From Thalassobacillus pellis (GTDB lineage Bacteria; Bacillota; Bacilli; Bacillales; Halobacillaceae), in the NCBI RefSeq assembly GCF_016908295.1, contig NZ_JAFBDO010000001.1, positions 496,001-560,000 on the forward strand: a stretch of 64,000 nucleotides of DNA, read 5' to 3'. The notes below the pieces were generated by a model. That model had not been told where the DNA came from. It saw only the letters and a program-made list of their open reading frames with translations, and did not search any database. The first letter of the stretch is position 1. Each line of letters begins with the position of its first letter. Made by a program: the position numbers and the translations under genes. Positions 61,076 through 64,000 of the stretch are shown here, one piece after another.

Positions 61076-61885
61076 TTACGCCCCCTTTTTAACCGCGTTT
61101 TTTTTTGACTCTTTTCGTTTGCTTAAGGCATTATACATTTTCTCCGTCAATGGCAGGCCAATGAAAATGCTCATATATAATCCCGTCGACAGGGACAGTA
61201 AGTTACTAGCCCCTGCATAAGCGATGATATCTTGTTCTAAGGCAGGGAATGCGGCGATCAAGGAACCACTTGCAGCCGCCATCATACTGCCGCTCCCGAC
61301 CCCGGATGCCATCGCAAATGACAAGGGATGCAATGGCGTAATAGTCGCCAGGAATCCTGAAATCAACCCAAGAAAAATTGCCCCGAATACTGTTCCAAAA
61401 ATATAGATCGCCATTACCCCACGGCCTTCTGGAGAGTTAAAACCGTATTTGTCCATAATCAAGCCGACGTTCGGCTCCCTTGCGATCGAGTGCGTCATGC
61501 CGATGCTTTCCCGCTTCATTCCGAGAAATACAGCTACCGGCAATGCCAGGAATATCGTACCCAGGTTCCCGAATTCTTGAAGCAAGAGCGCAGGCCCGGC
61601 TTCAATGATCCCTTCAATTGACGGTCCGATAATTACCCCGATTTTTGCAATCAGCAATGTCACACCCAAGACGATCAATGGCTCTGCATTTTTCGATTGC
61701 TTGTTTTTAACGACCGGTGTAAAAAATAAAATCAGACCAATCACCATCGCGTACAGCATCGGAAGCAGCAGGATGACACCTGGTCCGACACTGAACTGGT
61801 GGGTACCGATGGCTTCCGTTAAAATAACAAGTCCAAAAACAATGGCATGAAGCCGCCAGTCTTTCCATATCCCTTTTTCCACCAT
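61076..61885 (-). CDS. DUF3100-family membrane protein
   Basis: A 269-residue membrane protein with about eight helices and DUF3100-type segments SVGPGVILLLPMLYAMVIG, FGNLGTIFLALPVAVFLGMKRESIGMTHSI (in part) and ASGVGSGSMMAAASG. The ATG at 61885 has GGAGGGAG at good spacing; the in-frame ATG at 61909 is too far upstream. In an operon with a hydroxyacid dehydrogenase and an aldehyde dehydrogenase, it probably moves the acid they use or make. Confidence 0.82.
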   Translation of the reverse strand: MVEKGIWKDWRLHAIVFGLVILTEAIGTHQFSVGPGVILLLPMLYAMVIGLILFFTPVVKNKQSKNAEPLIVLGVTLLIAKIGVIIGPSIEGIIEAGPALLLQEFGNLGTIFLALPVAVFLGMKRESIGMTHSIAREPNVGLIMDKYGFNSPEGRGVMAIYIFGTVFGAIFLGLISGFLATITPLHPLSFAMASGVGSGSMMAAASGSLIAAFPALEQDIIAYAGASNLLSLSTGLYMSIFIGLPLTEKMYNALSKRKESKKNAVKKGA

Positions 61886-61912
61886 GTCTTTCTCCCTCCT
61901 ATTTTTCATGAT

Positions 61913-62788
61913 TCAGGTCAGCTGTCCGACCTCCTCCTCCAGCAATTTTCGAATTGCTGCGTTATCCAGTTGTCCCTGATTGTGATTCACTGCCTTCTCA
62001 TAAAGCTGGCTGATTAACTTGCTGGCCATTGGCTGAAATCCTTGGCTTTCAGAGAAGTTATTGAAAAGTTTAAGATCTTTCGCCATTAAAGAAAGCTGAA
62101 AAAGGACGTTATCATAGCTTTTATGAATGATGTTATCTCCAAAGATATTCAGGACCGCATTATTACCTGATCCAGCCTGCATAATAGCAGCCATCTTTTC
62201 TGACGGAACGCCGGCATTCTCGGCGACAATCATGGTCTCGCTGAGCAGTACCGTAATTCCGGCTACCACCATATTATTGCAGAGTTTGACGATCTGGCCG
62301 CTTCCTGATGGCCCGACGAAATGGATGTCATCTCCCAGAGCTAAGAGGAAATTCCTCACTTCTCCAAATCGCTCCTGACTCCCCCCGACCATAAAGGTCA
62401 GCGTACCATTTTCCGCGCCGGCAGGACCGCCGCTGACCGGGCAATCATAATAGCTGACACCCTTATCGCTGGCCTTTTGAAAAATTCGCTTCGTGACCTC
62501 TACATCTGTCGTTCCCATATCGAGAATGAAGCTGTGTTTCTTCATCGTTTCGAGGGCCACGTCGACCACCTCTTCCAGTACCTCGGCAGCCGGTAACGAT
62601 GTACATAAGAAATCCACTTTCCCGGCTATGGTGTCTACGGTATCCCCCGTCTTTGCCCCAAGCTTTTCCACATGCGAAATTGCCACAGGATCCGGGTCAT
62701 ATGCAAATACAGTATAGCCGCTTGCGATCAAGTTCTTGGCAATTCCTCTTCCCATTCTTCCGCAACCGATCAATCCGACAGTTTTCAT
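61913..62788 (-). CDS. NAD-dependent beta-hydroxyacid dehydrogenase (3-hydroxyisobutyrate / tartronate semialdehyde reductase type)
   Basis: A 291-residue enzyme with the Rossmann motif IGCGRMGRGIAKN, the substrate motif DCPVSGGPAGAENGTLTFMVGG and the catalytic Lys in GQIVKLCNNMVVAG. Enzymes of this family reduce semialdehydes or oxidise 3-hydroxyacids. It lies 15 nt from the aldehyde dehydrogenase, a pairing seen in 3-hydroxyisobutyrate or hydroxypropionate metabolism. Exact substrate unknown. Confidence 0.92.
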   Translation of the reverse strand: MKTVGLIGCGRMGRGIAKNLIASGYTVFAYDPDPVAISHVEKLGAKTGDTVDTIAGKVDFLCTSLPAAEVLEEVVDVALETMKKHSFILDMGTTDVEVTKRIFQKASDKGVSYYDCPVSGGPAGAENGTLTFMVGGSQERFGEVRNFLLALGDDIHFVGPSGSGQIVKLCNNMVVAGITVLLSETMIVAENAGVPSEKMAAIMQAGSGNNAVLNIFGDNIIHKSYDNVLFQLSLMAKDLKLFNNFSESQGFQPMASKLISQLYEKAVNHNQGQLDNAAIRKLLEEEVGQLT

Positions 62789-62803
62789 AGCAACAGGCTC
62801 CTT

Positions 62804-64000
62804 TTACGGTTTCATATAAACGGTTTTTGTTTCGGTCCAAAAATCGAGTGCGGTGCTTCCCTGTTCGCGCGGGCCTATGCTGGAATTCTTCTTGCCGCCG
62901 AATGGAAATTGGTTTTCAAAATAATTCGACGGGACGTTCACATGCGTAACACCGCTCTGGATCTGTTTTGTGAATGTCAGTGCTTTATCCAGGCTTTTCG
63001 TAAAAATGGATGAGGATAAGCCGAAATCAGATTGGTTCGCAAGCTCGATCGCTTCTTCATAGGTATCAACGACTGTCACAGCAACGACTGGCCCGAATAC
63101 TTCTTCATGAAAGATGGTCATTTCAGGAGTGATATTGGTAAAAATAGTCGGGGCGACAAAGTAGCCTTCCCCTCTGCCTTCATCGGTCAGACGCTCCCCT
63201 CCGAATTTAAGAGTTGCTCCTTCTTCGATCGCTGACTCGACATAATGAAGATAGGTGTTCAGCTGGTTCTCATCCACCACCGGCCCATTATCCACACCAG
63301 GATCGAATCCATCCCCAACCTCCAGTGCTTCTGCTTTTTCTATCAATCTGGCGATGAATTCATCAGCAATTGATCGTAATAAAATCAGCCGGCTGGTACC
63401 TGTGCATCTTTGGCCGTTATCATGGAAGCCGCTGATCACGATGCTTTCAACAGCATGCTCCATATCTGCATCTTCCAGCACAATGGTCGGATTCTTTCCG
63501 CCCATTTCCGCCTGCATTCTTCCTCCCCGCTGGGTGACGGCTTTTCCTAATTCCGTGCCGACCTGGGTGGAACCGGTAAAAGAGACTGCTTTTATTTCCG
63601 GGTTTTCACCGAACTCTTTTCCCACAACCGAACCCGGTCCAGTGACCATATTGACTACCCCTGCCGGTACACCAGCCGCTTCCAGCATCTCCATGATTTT
63701 GACGCTGATCAAGGAGGTGTTGCTTGCCGGTTTAAAAACAACCGTGTTTCCGGCAATAATCGCTGGTGCAATTTTCCATATCCCGATCCCAAGCGGAAAA
63801 TTGTAAGGAGCAATGAGACCGACAACACCAAGAGGTTCCCGCACAGTATATCCGAAAATATCCGCGTCGTAGGAAGGAACAGTCTCCCCTGTCAGCCGAT
63901 TCGCTTCCCCGCTGAACTGCTTCATCGCTTGAATTGTCTTAGTCACTTCGCCTTTTGCATCCCGATAGGATTTGCCGACTTCTTTTGTTATTAACACCGC
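62804..64000 (-). CDS. Aldehyde dehydrogenase (partial, 5' end outside window)
   Basis: The last 399 codons of an aldehyde dehydrogenase; the beginning lies beyond the window edge. It has PYNFPLGIGIWK, the general base in AEMGGKNP, the catalytic Cys in GQRCTGTSR and the C-terminal GPREQGS motif. Distinct from the enzyme at 10739-12205. In an operon with a 3-hydroxyacid dehydrogenase and a DUF3100 transporter. Confidence 0.92.
   Translation of the reverse strand, partial: AVLITKEVGKSYRDAKGEVTKTIQAMKQFSGEANRLTGETVPSYDADIFGYTVREPLGVVGLIAPYNFPLGIGIWKIAPAIIAGNTVVFKPASNTSLISVKIMEMLEAAGVPAGVVNMVTGPGSVVGKEFGENPEIKAVSFTGSTQVGTELGKAVTQRGGRMQAEMGGKNPTIVLEDADMEHAVESIVISGFHDNGQRCTGTSRLILLRSIADEFIARLIEKAEALEVGDGFDPGVDNGPVVDENQLNTYLHYVESAIEEGATLKFGGERLTDEGRGEGYFVAPTIFTNITPEMTIFHEEVFGPVVAVTVVDTYEEAIELANQSDFGLSSSIFTKSLDKALTFTKQIQSGVTHVNVPSNYFENQFPFGGKKNSSIGPREQGSTALDFWTETKTVYMKP

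Overview
The window reads as chromosomal DNA of a low-to-moderate-GC Bacillaceae bacterium, perhaps a halotolerant Halobacillus, Virgibacillus or Sediminibacillus-like genus. The evidence is strong purine-rich ribosome binding sites, frequent TTG and GTG starts, intrinsic terminators with long T-runs, a ManR-type PTS regulator, single-domain DhaM, a YvbJ/TcaA-like protein and cre-like sites. The genus is a guess. No rRNA, tRNA, phage, insertion sequence or CRISPR array was seen.

Layout. 1-5112: a ManR-like regulator with the start of its fructose/mannose PTS permease, an SGNH hydrolase, a frameshifted VanZ-like gene and a UbiA prenyltransferase. 5174-26570 (all minus strand): a 21-kb sugar-acid/hydroxyacid catabolic island. 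It holds a TRAP transporter with two binding proteins, a LarA-type nickel racemase homologue, a U32-like protein, a YjhG-type sugar-acid dehydratase, two FAH-fold enzymes, a semialdehyde dehydrogenase, a DHDPS-fold aldolase, a three-gene UxaA-type dehydratase and an IclR regulator. The nickel-pincer cofactor genes bracket it: larE at one end, larB, split larC and a nickel permease at the other. One composite palindrome overlaps three promoters and probably defines the regulon. The dehydratase, XylX-like FAH enzyme and semialdehyde dehydrogenase fit a Weimberg-like route from an aldonate to 2-oxoglutarate, with the LarA homologue perhaps fixing C2 stereochemistry first.

26.7-34 kb: small membrane and cell-envelope genes, an FAD-linked hydroxyacid oxidase and a BASS transporter. 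34-37.2 kb: a glpF-dhaKLM glycerol/dihydroxyacetone operon with an attenuator-like leader. 38.5-39.9 kb: three paralogous small secreted proteins. 40.9-47.2 kb: a GH130/DUF1861 manno-oligosaccharide-type operon with ABC transporter, facing a LacI regulator whose candidate operators lie between them. 47.7-48.7 kb: a NERD-domain nuclease-like gene. 49.1-59.9 kb: an Opp-type peptide transporter operon with DUF1028, a GAF/PucR regulator, an amidohydrolase and an M20 peptidase. 60.6-64 kb: a DUF3100 membrane protein pair with a hydroxyacid dehydrogenase and an aldehyde dehydrogenase that runs off the window.

The most unusual non-coding structures are three intergenic arrays in which ACGCGT recurs about every 21 bp (two helical turns), two of them flanking the NERD gene. 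Next is a 93-nt repeat in two copies, with a C-G to T-A compensatory change in a predicted stem. There is also an imperfect palindromic repeat of about 130-145 bp in two copies, and a perfect terminator hairpin present twice.
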